The notes beneath the pieces are model-generated. The model searched no databases, was not told where the DNA came from, and saw only the letters and a list, made by a program, of their open reading frames with translations. The translations under genes and the position numbers were made by a program. Shown one piece after another: positions 7,995 to 17,004 of a stretch of 64,000 nucleotides of DNA (its first letter is position 1; each line of letters opens with the position of its first letter). Source of the DNA: Desulfonatronospira thiodismutans ASO3-1 (GTDB lineage Bacteria; Desulfobacterota; Desulfovibrionia; Desulfovibrionales; Desulfonatronovibrionaceae); contig NZ_ACJN02000002.1 of NCBI RefSeq assembly GCF_000174435.1, forward strand, positions 620,001-684,000. Direction: 5' to 3'.

Positions 7995-10004
7995 ATGTTC
8001 AAAACCATGCGCTCCAGGCTTGTTGCCATTATTGCTCTTATCCTGCTGCTTACTGCTGCAGTCATCATCTATTTCACGCACCGTGATGTAGGCAGGGAAG
8101 TGACCAGGCTGGAACAGAACAATGCCGAAAACATCCTCAACTCCGTCTTTCTCAATATCCAGGGAGTCTACAGGGGACTTATCTTCGACCGGGTCAGCAG
8201 TATTGACCGGGCCAAAGACCGACTGCACCGCGAAGTACGCATGATCCTCTCAGGCCTGGACCTGCCTGAGGCACCGGTAGAGACCCCGGCCCGGGAATTC
8301 GAGAAATCCGGCAAGGATGAACTCTTAGAGTGGCTGCAGGCCCTTGGGCAAGGCGACACTGAATTTTTTGTCGCTGATCCAGGCCAAGACATTATTTTTT
8401 CCTCCCGGGAAGGCCTTAAGGGACGAAACCTGGACCAGATGCAGGACTTAAGGGGAGAACCCATTTCAGATGCCGTGAACAGGGAAGAAAGCCCCCGCAG
8501 GCAATACATTGTCTTTTCCCCGGAATCAAAGGAGACTGAAAAGGACCAGAACCTGGCCTACCTGAGCAGTTTTCCCGGGCTGGAATGGGTCCTGGGGGCA
8601 TTCGTGGACATATCCTCCATTGAAGAGGCTGAAAAGGACCGCATGCAGGAACTGATTCAGGAGCTGCAGGATCAGTTCAGGCAGGTCAGCCTGGCTGAAA
8701 GCGGATCACTTTTTATTTTCCGGGAGGACGGGGAGATGGTGGTCCCGCCCCACGAACCTGCACATGAAGAGGAGCTTGCCCCTCACCTGCCCGGTCTGGC
8801 CCGGCAAAGTCTCCAGAGCGAAACCGGCCGCAGCACCCTGGATACCGGTCAGGGATACATGATTGTCCTGACCAGGTACTTCAGGCCTCTGGACTGGTAC
8901 TTGAGCGCCATGATCCCCGAGGCCGAAATCAGGGCCCCTGCCCAGGGCATGGTCCAGAGACAGTCGTGGCTCATTGCCGGCATTTTCCTTTTGGGGGCTT
9001 TGGCAGCCGTATTTTTCGTGCGCCACATATCCAGGCCCTTGTCCCTGCTGGCCGGGCACACCCGGGATCTGGCGGGCAAAGACCTGGCTTCGGACGATTT
9101 TGAGTCGGAAAAGATCATTGCCCTGACCAGGAAGCATCATGACGAAGTGGGCGAGCTGGCCGGCTCATTTGTATACATGCAGGAAGAGCTCAAAAAAAAT
9201 GTCCGCAAGCTCCTGGAAACCACTGCAGCCAAGGAGAGATACGAAAGCGAACTCTCCCTGGCCAGAGACATTCAGATGAGCATAGTGCCCAGGAAGTTTC
9301 CGGCCTTCCCGGACATCAGGGAGTTTGATCTTTTCGCCATTCTTGAGCCTGCCAGGGAGGTGGGTGGCGACCTGTATGACTTTTTCCTGCTGGATGAGCA
9401 GCATTTGTGTTTTACAGTGGGAGACGTATCAGACAAGGGCATGCCAGCGGCCCTGTATATGGCCATTACCAGGACCCTCATCCAGAGCCATGCCGCCAAG
9501 GAAAAGTCCCCGGCAGGGATAATGGCCCGGGTGAATAACGACCTGAGCAGGGACAACCCCAAGAGCATGTTTGTCACCCTCATTATCGGCATCCTGGACA
9601 TGTCCACCGGCGAGATCAGATACGCCAATGCCGGTCACAATCTGCCCATACACATGGATGCCCAGGGCGGGCTTTCTTTTGTCAAGGGCATAAGCGGCCC
9701 TGTGGCCGGGGCCATGGAAGACCTGCCCTACAGGGAGCTTCTGGTAACCTTGAACCCTGGTGAAAGCCTTTTTCTGTATACCGACGGCGTTACCGAAGCC
9801 ATGAACCAGAAACAGGAACTCTTTTCCGATGAAAGGCTGCTGCAGACGGCCATGCAGGCCAAAAACCAGGAACTGCAAAAGCTTTTGCATGACATCCGCA
9901 AAGAGATCAGGACATTCTCGGCAGATGTGCCCCAGTCCGACGACATCACCATGTTTGTTCTGAGATACTACGGTCCCGGCGCTTCCTTAAAACCGGACAG
10001 GTAA
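7995..10004 (+). CDS. Membrane-bound PP2C-type phosphatase (SpoIIE/RsbU) with extracellular sensor and HAMP
   Basis: The 669-residue protein has a transmembrane helix near residues 8-28, a periplasmic sensor of about 290 residues (probably Cache-like), a second helix near 325-343 and a HAMP segment (RHISRPLSLLAGHTRDL). The C-terminal 250 residues are a SpoIIE-type serine phosphatase with the metal-binding motifs EVGGDLYDFF, GDVSDKG, YANAGHN, LYTDGVTEA and SDDIT. Such enzymes dephosphorylate STAS-domain anti-anti-sigma factors. No RsbV or RsbW gene is next to it, so the partner lies elsewhere. It is followed after 7 bp by a second sensor-like gene, which argues for one operon. Confidence 0.9.
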   Translation: MFKTMRSRLVAIIALILLLTAAVIIYFTHRDVGREVTRLEQNNAENILNSVFLNIQGVYRGLIFDRVSSIDRAKDRLHREVRMILSGLDLPEAPVETPAREFEKSGKDELLEWLQALGQGDTEFFVADPGQDIIFSSREGLKGRNLDQMQDLRGEPISDAVNREESPRRQYIVFSPESKETEKDQNLAYLSSFPGLEWVLGAFVDISSIEEAEKDRMQELIQELQDQFRQVSLAESGSLFIFREDGEMVVPPHEPAHEEELAPHLPGLARQSLQSETGRSTLDTGQGYMIVLTRYFRPLDWYLSAMIPEAEIRAPAQGMVQRQSWLIAGIFLLGALAAVFFVRHISRPLSLLAGHTRDLAGKDLASDDFESEKIIALTRKHHDEVGELAGSFVYMQEELKKNVRKLLETTAAKERYESELSLARDIQMSIVPRKFPAFPDIREFDLFAILEPAREVGGDLYDFFLLDEQHLCFTVGDVSDKGMPAALYMAITRTLIQSHAAKEKSPAGIMARVNNDLSRDNPKSMFVTLIIGILDMSTGEIRYANAGHNLPIHMDAQGGLSFVKGISGPVAGAMEDLPYRELLVTLNPGESLFLYTDGVTEAMNQKQELFSDERLLQTAMQAKNQELQKLLHDIRKEIRTFSADVPQSDDITMFVLRYYGPGASLKPDR

Positions 10005-10011
10005 GGATCAC

Positions 10012-11091
10012 ATGCACTTCAGACTGAAGATATTCACGGCCACCCTGGCCATCCTTCTTTTTACCCTGGTTCTCAATTCCGTTTTGAGCATCTCCTCCTT
10101 TGAGAAGATATACTCCAGGTCCCTTGTATCCATCATGGAATCCAGGGCGGTAAACCTCAAGCAGGACATTGAGCGCGGAATCCTGCTGGGCAAGCCCCTG
10201 GACGCCTTTGAAGGCATGGACGATATGCTGGCTCAGTTCCTGGATTCCAACCCCAGGGTGGAAAACGTGGCCGTGAGCATGGAACCCGGGGAAATAATCT
10301 ATTTCAAGGGGGCAGAAGAAAATGGTTCCAGTCTTCTTGCCCGGCATGCGCAGGAATTTGAGGGGCAAGAGGAGCCCCACGCCGTTTTTGACCGGGACAG
10401 ATACATTTTATACCTGCCCATAGTCCACAGGGCTGAACAACAGACCCACGGAGGGTTGTTCCTCTCCTTTTCCCAGGCAGTGATACTGGAGCGCATCACT
10501 CAGATGATTAAGGGTGCCCTGAACCGCCTGGGCTGGTCCCTGGGGGGCACCGCCCTTGTTCTGGTGGGCCTTCTGGGTCTTTTCGTGGTCCGCCCCATCA
10601 GAAAGGACCTGGAAAGAATCAGGCAGGCCCTTTTGCCCTTTACCCGGGAACACAAAACAGCCGGCACACAGGACGTGCCCCATGAAGAAGCGGATAGCCG
10701 GCTCAGCCCGGTTTCAAAAGACGCAAAAACCCATAAGGCCGGGCCTGCTGCGCCCGGATCCGGCCGGACGCCCCTGACCCAGAAATTTCCTGATTCCAGG
10801 ATAATCCGCAACGATATTTTGAGCCTTGGCAGCTACCTTCAGGAGATAGCCCTGGAGCTTGAGTCCAGAGGCAAAGAGGCCGCAGAATTTCCAGGGCGCT
10901 CTTTGAAAGAAATTGCACACGGCCTGGAAATGTGCACCAAAGAGCTTGCCGAACACCTGGAAAACGAAGAAATACCCCATGATCTTAGACTTGAACTGGA
11001 ACAGATCATCAGGGACAGCCGGCAGGCAGTCCAAGCCCTTGGCAGGGCTACAGACGACGTAACCATTCAGGGGGTCCTCGGTAGTGACTAA
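10012..11091 (+). CDS. Membrane sensor-like protein with cytoplasmic helical tail
   Basis: A 359-residue protein built like the sensor half of its neighbours: an N-terminal transmembrane helix, a periplasmic domain of about 140 residues and a second helix (SLGGTALVLVGLLGLFVV) near 175-195. The cytoplasmic part has a proline- and glycine-rich linker, then a helical region of about 100 residues (SRIIRNDILSLGSYLQEI onward) without a kinase or phosphatase signature. It may relay a signal to the phosphatase encoded just upstream. The last dozen codons (VTIQGVLGSD) come from a palindromic element that begins at about 11058, so the native C-terminus seems to have been replaced. Confidence 0.7.
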   Translation: MHFRLKIFTATLAILLFTLVLNSVLSISSFEKIYSRSLVSIMESRAVNLKQDIERGILLGKPLDAFEGMDDMLAQFLDSNPRVENVAVSMEPGEIIYFKGAEENGSSLLARHAQEFEGQEEPHAVFDRDRYILYLPIVHRAEQQTHGGLFLSFSQAVILERITQMIKGALNRLGWSLGGTALVLVGLLGLFVVRPIRKDLERIRQALLPFTREHKTAGTQDVPHEEADSRLSPVSKDAKTHKAGPAAPGSGRTPLTQKFPDSRIIRNDILSLGSYLQEIALELESRGKEAAEFPGRSLKEIAHGLEMCTKELAEHLENEEIPHDLRLELEQIIRDSRQAVQALGRATDDVTIQGVLGSD

Positions 11092-11220
11092 TGACAACAA
11101 GGCCAGGGGGGACTGTCCCGCACTTATTTTTCTAACGCTCACATCTGTTAGTTGTTCATCAAAAAAAAATAAGTGCGGGACTGTCCCCCTGGCCGGTACT
11201 TGCCCCCCTGGATGGTTACA
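11058..11220. repeat. Type B palindromic element enclosing a CGCACTTATTTTT hairpin
   Basis: The outer arms are GTAACCATTCAGGGGGT (from 11059) and its inverse CCCCCTGGATGGTTAC near 11204-11219. Inside lies the hairpin GGGGGACTGTCCCGCACTTA ... AAGTGCGGGACTGTCCCCCT. The left arm forms the last codons of the preceding gene, so the element inserted into or replaced its 3' end. The rest fills the gap before the sensor-MFS gene. Confidence 0.85.
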
Positions 11221-11286
11221 AGGCTACAGGTACGCATCAGGCTTCAAAGAGCCTTCAGCTGATACATCAGGCAGGGGAGGCGGCTT

Positions 11287-13500
11287 ATGAAACCGGACCT
11301 GAGCCTGAAAGTAAATGTGTTCCTGGTGGCTGTGGCGGTGATCATACTGGGGCAGGCTGCGTATTCTTATTTCAATATAAATGCTTTTCAGTCCAGCCAC
11401 GTGAGCACCATCAGGGAAAAGGCCCAGAGCGCCGGCCAGAACCTGAAAAATGACCTGGAATATGTCCTGGACATGGGCATCTCTCTCGAGAGGATAGCCA
11501 GGCTTGAGGACAACCTGGAAAATATCCTCGCCGACCTGCCTGAGGTAGAGTTCATGGAGATCACCGACACCAGGGACTATACACTTTTTTTTGCCGACCA
11601 TGACCAGGCCCTGGACATTGAGCCCGGCACCCGCAAGTCCGATTTTGTCCACAAGCCCTACGTCTCTGAGCTGTCCCGCAAGGGCCTGACTCCTGAAGAC
11701 ACGGACATATCCCTGCCCCTGAAGGCGCAGGGGCAGCTCCAGGGACAAATCAACATGCACATTTCCGGAAGCGTCATCCACGCCCAGTCCAGGCAGATCA
11801 TGTGGGACATGCTCACAGTCATGTTCACCTCTCTTCTGCTGACCTTTGAATTTCTCACCTTTTTCGTCATCTACTATATAAGCCACCCATTAAGCGTACT
11901 GCGCCGGGACATCTCCCGCAGCTATCCGCGGCTTATGTCCGTGGACAGCGACAAGTACGCTTCCCTGGGCGAGATAAGCGTGCTGGCGGATTATTATAAC
12001 TCCATAATAAAAAACCAGGCCCAGAGATTTGCCACAGGTCTGCGGGGCTTTCTTCCGGATCTGTCCCAGGGGCTTTCTGCACCGCCCCGGCAGCAGACAG
12101 AAAAAATATCCGGCCTGGTTCAGGAACTTGACGGACCTGAATCCAGCCGTGCTCAAGCACCCCAGGCTGCCCTGCAGAAAATCAGGGCCTGCCTGCAAAA
12201 GGTCAACACCTACTGGAGTGACCTGGCCATAAGCATGGAAGGCGGCAGCAGGACCCGGGCACCTGCAGCAGACCGGGATGAAGCTTCCGGGTCTGTCCCC
12301 TACTCCCTCATCAGGCCTCTTATCTTTCTTTTCATCATGGCCGACGGATTCAGCCTGTCCTTTTTCCCCATGTATGTTGACTCCCTTTATGAGCCAATTA
12401 TGGGCCTGTCACGGGAGATGATAATAGGCCTGCCCATTGCCGCTTTTATGCTTACCATGGCCGTATCCATGCCCCTGGCCGGATCCATGACCGATTCCAG
12501 GGGCTGGTTCAGACCCCTGATAATCGGGCTTTTACTGAATGCTGCAGGGCATTTTCTCACAGCCATGGCCCAGGATATTCTGTGGCTTATAGTATTTCGC
12601 TGCCTGGCCGCTGTGGGCCTGGGCATGGTTTTCATGTGCTGCCAGCGCTTCGTGATTGACAATACCAGCCTCAAGTCCAGGTCCATGGGCATGGCCGGAT
12701 TCCTGGCCGCCTTTTTCAGCGGGGATATCTGCGGCACGGTCATAGGGGCCATGCTGGCGGAAAGAATCGGTTATGCAAACGTGTTCTATGTAAGCGCCCT
12801 GTTCACCTGCCTGGCCCTGATTTTCGCAGTTCTGGTCTTCAGGGGGGAGTTCAGGCCGGCAAAACCACAATCGTCGGGGGGCTTCGGCCTTCCCTTCAAA
12901 GCCTCCCAGCTTTTCCAGGTCTTCCGGGACAGGGAGTTCGCTGCCGTGCTCTGGCTGCAGGCCATCCCGGCCAAGCTGGTCCTGGTGGGGTTTCTGTTTT
13001 TCTTTGTCCCCCTTTACCTGAGCAGCATTGACGCTCTGCAGTCCAATATAGGCCGGGTGATCATGTGCTACGGCATATGCCTCGTTTTTGCAGGCCCGCT
13101 TATATCGCATCTTTTTCCCCAGGTATATCTACGCAAATACTTCATACTCCTGGGCGGGCTTATAACTGCCGGGGCAATGCTTTCTTTCGCCCTTTTCAGC
13201 GGTTTCATACCCATCCTGGTCATGGTCATAATGCTGGGCATAGCCCACAGTTTTTCCGTATCCTCTCAGGCCTCGGTGATCTCTGAAACTGATATCGTAA
13301 AAAAGCTTGGCCCGGGGGCAGGCATGGGGATATACCGCTTCTGGGAAAGGGCCGGCAACGTGGCCGGACCGCTGGTAATGGGCTTTCTCATCGCCAGGGT
13401 GGGCTATGAAAGCTCTGTGGTGCTTTTCGGAATACTGACCCTGATCAGCAGTATCCTGTATCTGGGCTTTCTTATCCGCAGAAACTGGCTCAGCCCTTGA
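11287..13500 (+). CDS. Sensor domain fused to a major facilitator superfamily transporter
   Basis: The 737-residue protein begins with a transmembrane helix (residues 8-27), a periplasmic domain of about 165 residues, and a second helix (LLLTFEFLTFFVIYYIS), as in the two preceding gene products. A cytoplasmic linker of about 100 residues follows, resembling the helical tail of the upstream sensor. From about residue 335 a complete 12-helix MFS transporter begins (PYSLIRPLIFLFIMADG), with the MFS loop-like motif GSMTDSRGWFRP after the second helix. The substrate is not evident. Fusion of a periplasmic sensing unit to an MFS carrier is unusual, and suggests gated or signalling transport. It appears to be the third gene of a sensor operon, although a palindromic repeat separates it from the second. 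Confidence 0.85.
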   Translation: MKPDLSLKVNVFLVAVAVIILGQAAYSYFNINAFQSSHVSTIREKAQSAGQNLKNDLEYVLDMGISLERIARLEDNLENILADLPEVEFMEITDTRDYTLFFADHDQALDIEPGTRKSDFVHKPYVSELSRKGLTPEDTDISLPLKAQGQLQGQINMHISGSVIHAQSRQIMWDMLTVMFTSLLLTFEFLTFFVIYYISHPLSVLRRDISRSYPRLMSVDSDKYASLGEISVLADYYNSIIKNQAQRFATGLRGFLPDLSQGLSAPPRQQTEKISGLVQELDGPESSRAQAPQAALQKIRACLQKVNTYWSDLAISMEGGSRTRAPAADRDEASGSVPYSLIRPLIFLFIMADGFSLSFFPMYVDSLYEPIMGLSREMIIGLPIAAFMLTMAVSMPLAGSMTDSRGWFRPLIIGLLLNAAGHFLTAMAQDILWLIVFRCLAAVGLGMVFMCCQRFVIDNTSLKSRSMGMAGFLAAFFSGDICGTVIGAMLAERIGYANVFYVSALFTCLALIFAVLVFRGEFRPAKPQSSGGFGLPFKASQLFQVFRDREFAAVLWLQAIPAKLVLVGFLFFFVPLYLSSIDALQSNIGRVIMCYGICLVFAGPLISHLFPQVYLRKYFILLGGLITAGAMLSFALFSGFIPILVMVIMLGIAHSFSVSSQASVISETDIVKKLGPGAGMGIYRFWERAGNVAGPLVMGFLIARVGYESSVVLFGILTLISSILYLGFLIRRNWLSP

Positions 13501-13507
13501 ATCAGAT

Positions 13508-13646
13508 GTATCTGTTTAGCGCTGTTAAGAAAAGCATGGGGACAGGCACCCCCGCACTTATTTGTAGCTGATGTGAAGATTATTACTTAAAAATAAGTGC
13601 GGGGAGAGCCAGTCCCCATGCCACATGCAAAGCGCTAAACAGATAC
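13508..13646. repeat. Type A palindromic element
   Basis: The outer arms are GTATCTGTTTAGCGCT (13508-13523) and AGCGCTAAACAGATAC (13631-13646). Inside, GGGGACAGGCACCCCCGCAC pairs with AAGTGCGGGGAGAGCCAGTC. The loop contains about 30 AT-rich bases. This is the clearest full copy of a family seen again at 14985, 56925 and 61359. It fills the gap between the MFS fusion gene and the next gene and could act as a terminator. Confidence 0.9.
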
Positions 13647-13686
13647 AACCAGATTATGAATACCTGAAACTTCTGCCTGAGGATTT

Positions 13687-14946
13687 ATGGACAAATACTT
13701 TTCTTTTCTGGACAATCAGATAAACGATCTTTTGCGTGTGGACATAGGCTTCAGCACCTGCCCGGCAGCGGATATTTATCCCCTGCAGCCCGAAGTAATG
13801 CAGGGATACCAGAAACGCCATGAGCTTATCCAAAAGTTTCAGGACATAACTTCTGATCTTTTCCTGGCCTCCCTGGCTCAAGAAGCCGACCCTGCCATTG
13901 CCGGGCTTATTATCAATGAACTGCCTCAAAGCTTTGGCTGGAACTGGCACAGAGAACTTCACGAGCGGGCCCGGGAAATGGAGATTTCACTGCAGCCCGC
14001 TTTTTTTCGCACCGATGAAGTTGTGCCTGGAAAAATCTCGGAAATTCAGAGCCCGGGGTCTTTGTGGTGCCAGTGCGAGCAGCTCTACTCTTTTTATGAG
14101 CATTTCAGCCAGGATTTTAAAGGAAAACCCGTTTTTCCCGGGTCCATGGCCGGGCAGTTCGCCAGGGACCTGAAGAAACACCTGGATGATCAGCCCCTGG
14201 TGCACCACCTCCTGGACAACGCCTCAGTCCAGTCCGGAATGCGCTTTTTCCTGCAGCGCACCAGGGATCACGGGGTCAGATATTTCGGTTACGACAAAGA
14301 CGTAAGCGCCTATGACTGCAACTTTATCCGGGCCCATGCCTTTCACGGGCTCATGTCCGACAACTACTTCAAAACCCGTTTTGATGCCTGGCAAAACAAG
14401 AGGCTGCACTACGACCTGCCTCCGAGCATCGTCTTTGACGAAAAAATCCCCCTTATCTTCCCTTTCTGGGAAAAAACCAGGGATATGTACCCCGATGAAA
14501 TCCGGGAGATCTTCCCTTATACTACCTTGGTGGACCCGGAAAACATTGTCCTGGAAGACGGGGAGCACATGGACATTCATGAATTTTTCCAGCTGCCCAG
14601 GAAAAGAAGGGATTATTTCCTCAAGTATGCCGGATGCGACCTGGACGCCAACTGGGGCAGCAAAGGGGTCTACTCCATGCAGGCCATGACCGGCAACACC
14701 GCCGAGCGGATAGAATCTTTGCTCACTGAAGGTTATAAGCACAACAGATACTGGATCCTGCAAAAAAGTTACTCAGTCAAAGAAGATATCGCCTACCTGG
14801 ACAGGTCCAGTGGATTGCAGGAGACAACAGCCACTGCCAAGTACAGCGGATTTTACGGGCCGTCCGGGCTCATGGGTATCCTGGTCATGCACCGGCCTTT
14901 CTACAAAGTCCATGGGGCCGGGGATACCATAGTCAGTCTATGTTGA
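13687..14946 (+). CDS. Uncharacterised protein, possibly ATP-grasp-like C-terminus
   Basis: I do not recognise this 419-residue cytoplasmic protein with certainty. It has no signal peptide or membrane helix. The N-terminal 200 residues are helical and carry several Cys, Trp and Tyr. The C-terminal third has the pattern YFLKYAGCDLDANWGSKGVY, then a stretch ending in YWILQKSYS, which recalls the Lys/Gly-rich loop and Gln-Lys strand of ATP-grasp enzymes such as glutathionylspermidine-synthase-like proteins. That similarity is my inference. A GAGGA site lies just before the ATG. It is flanked on both sides by type A palindromes, so it is probably its own transcription unit or the tail of the sensor operon. 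Confidence 0.6.
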   Translation: MDKYFSFLDNQINDLLRVDIGFSTCPAADIYPLQPEVMQGYQKRHELIQKFQDITSDLFLASLAQEADPAIAGLIINELPQSFGWNWHRELHERAREMEISLQPAFFRTDEVVPGKISEIQSPGSLWCQCEQLYSFYEHFSQDFKGKPVFPGSMAGQFARDLKKHLDDQPLVHHLLDNASVQSGMRFFLQRTRDHGVRYFGYDKDVSAYDCNFIRAHAFHGLMSDNYFKTRFDAWQNKRLHYDLPPSIVFDEKIPLIFPFWEKTRDMYPDEIREIFPYTTLVDPENIVLEDGEHMDIHEFFQLPRKRRDYFLKYAGCDLDANWGSKGVYSMQAMTGNTAERIESLLTEGYKHNRYWILQKSYSVKEDIAYLDRSSGLQETTATAKYSGFYGPSGLMGILVMHRPFYKVHGAGDTIVSLC

Positions 14947-14984
14947 GAACTCATTGCCCTGAATTGACTAGACCTTGTCCGGGA

Positions 14985-15396
14985 GTATCTGTTTAGCGCT
15001 TTGCATGTGGCACGGCTTCCTGCCCGTAGGCATACAGCCCGGAGGGGGACTGACTCTCCCCGCACTGATTTTTCAGTAATAATCTTCATATCAGCTAAAA
15101 ATAAGTGCGGGGGGTGGCTGTCCCCTGCTTTCCTTAAGGGATGTTCAAAATACCAATATGCCGTTTAGACCTAACCGTTGAAAGCCTGTTACAAAAAACA
15201 AGAATGTTAGACAGGATTAACAGGAGTGATTACCTTTTGGCCTGGCTTCCGGCCAGGACAAAAATATTTTTCTCTTAATCCATCTCTTAATCCAGTTAAT
15301 CCTGTCAAAAAACTCTTATCTTTATTGTTGAGGATAAAGCATCACTATGTCGGTATATCAGTATTTTTCTAATCCCTAAAAGCGCTGAGCAGATAC
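14985..15396. repeat. Type A palindromic element interrupted by other short repeats
   Basis: The left outer arm GTATCTGTTTAGCGCT is at 14985-15000, and a diverged right arm AGCGCTGAGCAGATAC is at 15381-15396. The usual hairpin (GGGGGACTGACTCTCCCC ... GGTGGCTGTCCCC) ends near 15125. About 250 bp of extra sequence separates it from the right arm. That extra sequence holds an inverted pair GACAGGATTAACAGGA (15214) / TTAATCCTGTC (15296), a second repeat type. No coding signal is seen in this 500-bp gap. Confidence 0.8.
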
Positions 15397-15455
15397 GTCA
15401 GGAAAACGATTTAAATTAACTGTAACATCATATTTTAAAATAATTGGAGCAGGTT

Positions 15456-16514
15456 ATGCTAAAGTTTTTCAGGCTGCAGAACATGGCTTTTATCTGCCTG
15501 ATCCTGGCCGGAATTCTTCTGGCCTCTCCGGCATTAGCGCAGGAGAAGAACTACCGGGTGGGCTATATCGAGGGAGGTTCGTACTGGCTTTTTTCAGACT
15601 CGCTGCAGGCTGTAAAGGATTCTTTGCAGGCCCGGGGATGGCTGGAAAAAATAGATTTCCCCGGGGATGCTCACTACAGCCCGGGTTGGGACAGGGACGA
15701 GCTCCTGGAACAAGAGGCCCGGGAGCTGATGCAAAGAGACGACCTGGACCTGGTCCTGGCAGCAGGCACTGATGCCACCCGGGCCATACTTGCGGCCAAC
15801 AACCATGAAACACCCATTGTGGCCATGGCAGTCTCCGACCCTGTGGATTCGGGTTTTGTGCAAAGCACCCAGGACTCCGGTGTGGACAATTTTACTGTAC
15901 GCCTGGATCCGGAAAGATATCCGCGCATGTTCGATATTTTCCACCAGATCGTGGAATTCGACCGGCTGGGGGTGATCTATCCGGACACCGAGAGCGGCAG
16001 GCAGTTTACAAACCTTGGTGCCGCCAGGCGGATAGCCGCTGAAAGGGGATTTGAACTCCTGGAATACGACAGAATCACTACAGAATCCGTCCAGGACTGC
16101 TTAGAAGGGATCAGGCACCTCCTGGATAAGGGCATGGATGCCTTTTTCATTCCCTCTCTTCTGGCCTTTGACTGGGAAAGCAGCGATGTGGATAAGATTC
16201 TTAGCTTTCTGCGGGAGCAGGGAATACCCACCTTTGCCAGAAACGGCTCCCGGGATGTGGAGGCCGGCGCTCTTATGGGCTTTTCAACCGTGGACTTCAG
16301 CAGGAGAGGCAACTTTCTGTCCCAAATGATAATTGATATCCTTGAAGGCAAAAAGCCCAGATCCCTGAACATGGTGGACAGAGGCGCACCCAAGATATCC
16401 TTCAACATCCAGGTAGCCAACGAAATAGGCTTCAACCCTCCCTTTGAGCTCCTGGCGGCCACGGACGAACTCTACCGCGAAATCTCCCTGCCTGAAGACA
16501 GGCTGGTGGAGTGA
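15456..16514 (+). CDS. ABC-type substrate-binding protein (ABC_sub_bind family)
   Basis: A 352-residue exported protein. Its signal peptide is MLKFFRLQNMAF followed by a hydrophobic stretch ending ASPALAQ. The mature part is a two-lobed periplasmic-binding fold of the ABC_sub_bind family, with LVLAAGTDATRAILAA and TPIVAMAVSDPVDSGFV in the first lobe. I place the start at the ATG at 15456, which has GGAG six bases upstream, rather than at the TTG at 15444. No permease or ATPase gene adjoins it, so it may serve a distant transporter or a sensor. The ligand is unknown; some family members bind aromatic amino acids. A paralogue lies at 19671-20669. Confidence 0.85.
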   Translation: MLKFFRLQNMAFICLILAGILLASPALAQEKNYRVGYIEGGSYWLFSDSLQAVKDSLQARGWLEKIDFPGDAHYSPGWDRDELLEQEARELMQRDDLDLVLAAGTDATRAILAANNHETPIVAMAVSDPVDSGFVQSTQDSGVDNFTVRLDPERYPRMFDIFHQIVEFDRLGVIYPDTESGRQFTNLGAARRIAAERGFELLEYDRITTESVQDCLEGIRHLLDKGMDAFFIPSLLAFDWESSDVDKILSFLREQGIPTFARNGSRDVEAGALMGFSTVDFSRRGNFLSQMIIDILEGKKPRSLNMVDRGAPKISFNIQVANEIGFNPPFELLAATDELYREISLPEDRLVE

Positions 16515-16554
16515 TCAGGAAAACCGTTCAGATAGCTCACAAAGGTGCTTGATG

Positions 16555-16657
16555 GTAATCATTCAGGGGTTCCTCGGTATTGATTGCTGGCACCAGGCCC
16601 TGGGGACTGTCACCAGTCACGCCAGAGGCGTGATTCCGGCACCCCCTGAATGGTTAA
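16555..16657. repeat. Type B palindromic element
   Basis: The left arm GTAATCATTCAGGGGTTCC starts at 16555, and the right arm GGCACCCCCTGAATGGTTA ends near 16656. The inner part has CAGGCCCTGGGGACTGTC and the inverted CACGCCAGAGGCGTG. It lies just after the binding-protein gene and could terminate its transcript. Confidence 0.85.
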
Positions 16658-16785
16658 GCTTGATGAACCGGCCTGGAGACTATGTAACTCAAACAAGTAA
16701 CACCTGTTTTCAGGTTCAAAAAAAATAATGCACACCACAAAAAACTGTTCAACTATCCAGTTTTGAAATATGTTGCCAGAAATAG

Positions 16786-16980
16786 TGCACATCAACCCAT
16801 CTTTCCGAGCCTAAAGGCTGTTTTGGTCTTCTGCGTCAGCTAACCCTTTGTATTTGTTGACTGCTCCTTTCGAGCCAGGCCACTTTAGTGCCCATAAATT
16901 TAAGCAGAAACACCTTAAACGTTCGAAATTTTTAATTTTACTGCATTCAATCGCGGAAAGATGGGTTAACAAATTGTGCA
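16786..16980. repeat. 195-bp segment with inverted terminal repeats, MITE-like
   Basis: The left end TGCACATCAACCCATCTTTC (from 16786) is the inverse of the right end GAAAGATGGGTTAACAAATT plus GTGCA (16957-16980), with a five-base gap. Between them are about 145 bp of non-coding sequence. It has the shape of a small non-autonomous element and lies directly upstream of a putative effector gene. I see no gene in the 16660-17004 gap. Confidence 0.55.
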
Positions 16981-17004
16981 AATATCGCTTTGGAGGGTAG
17001 TGAT

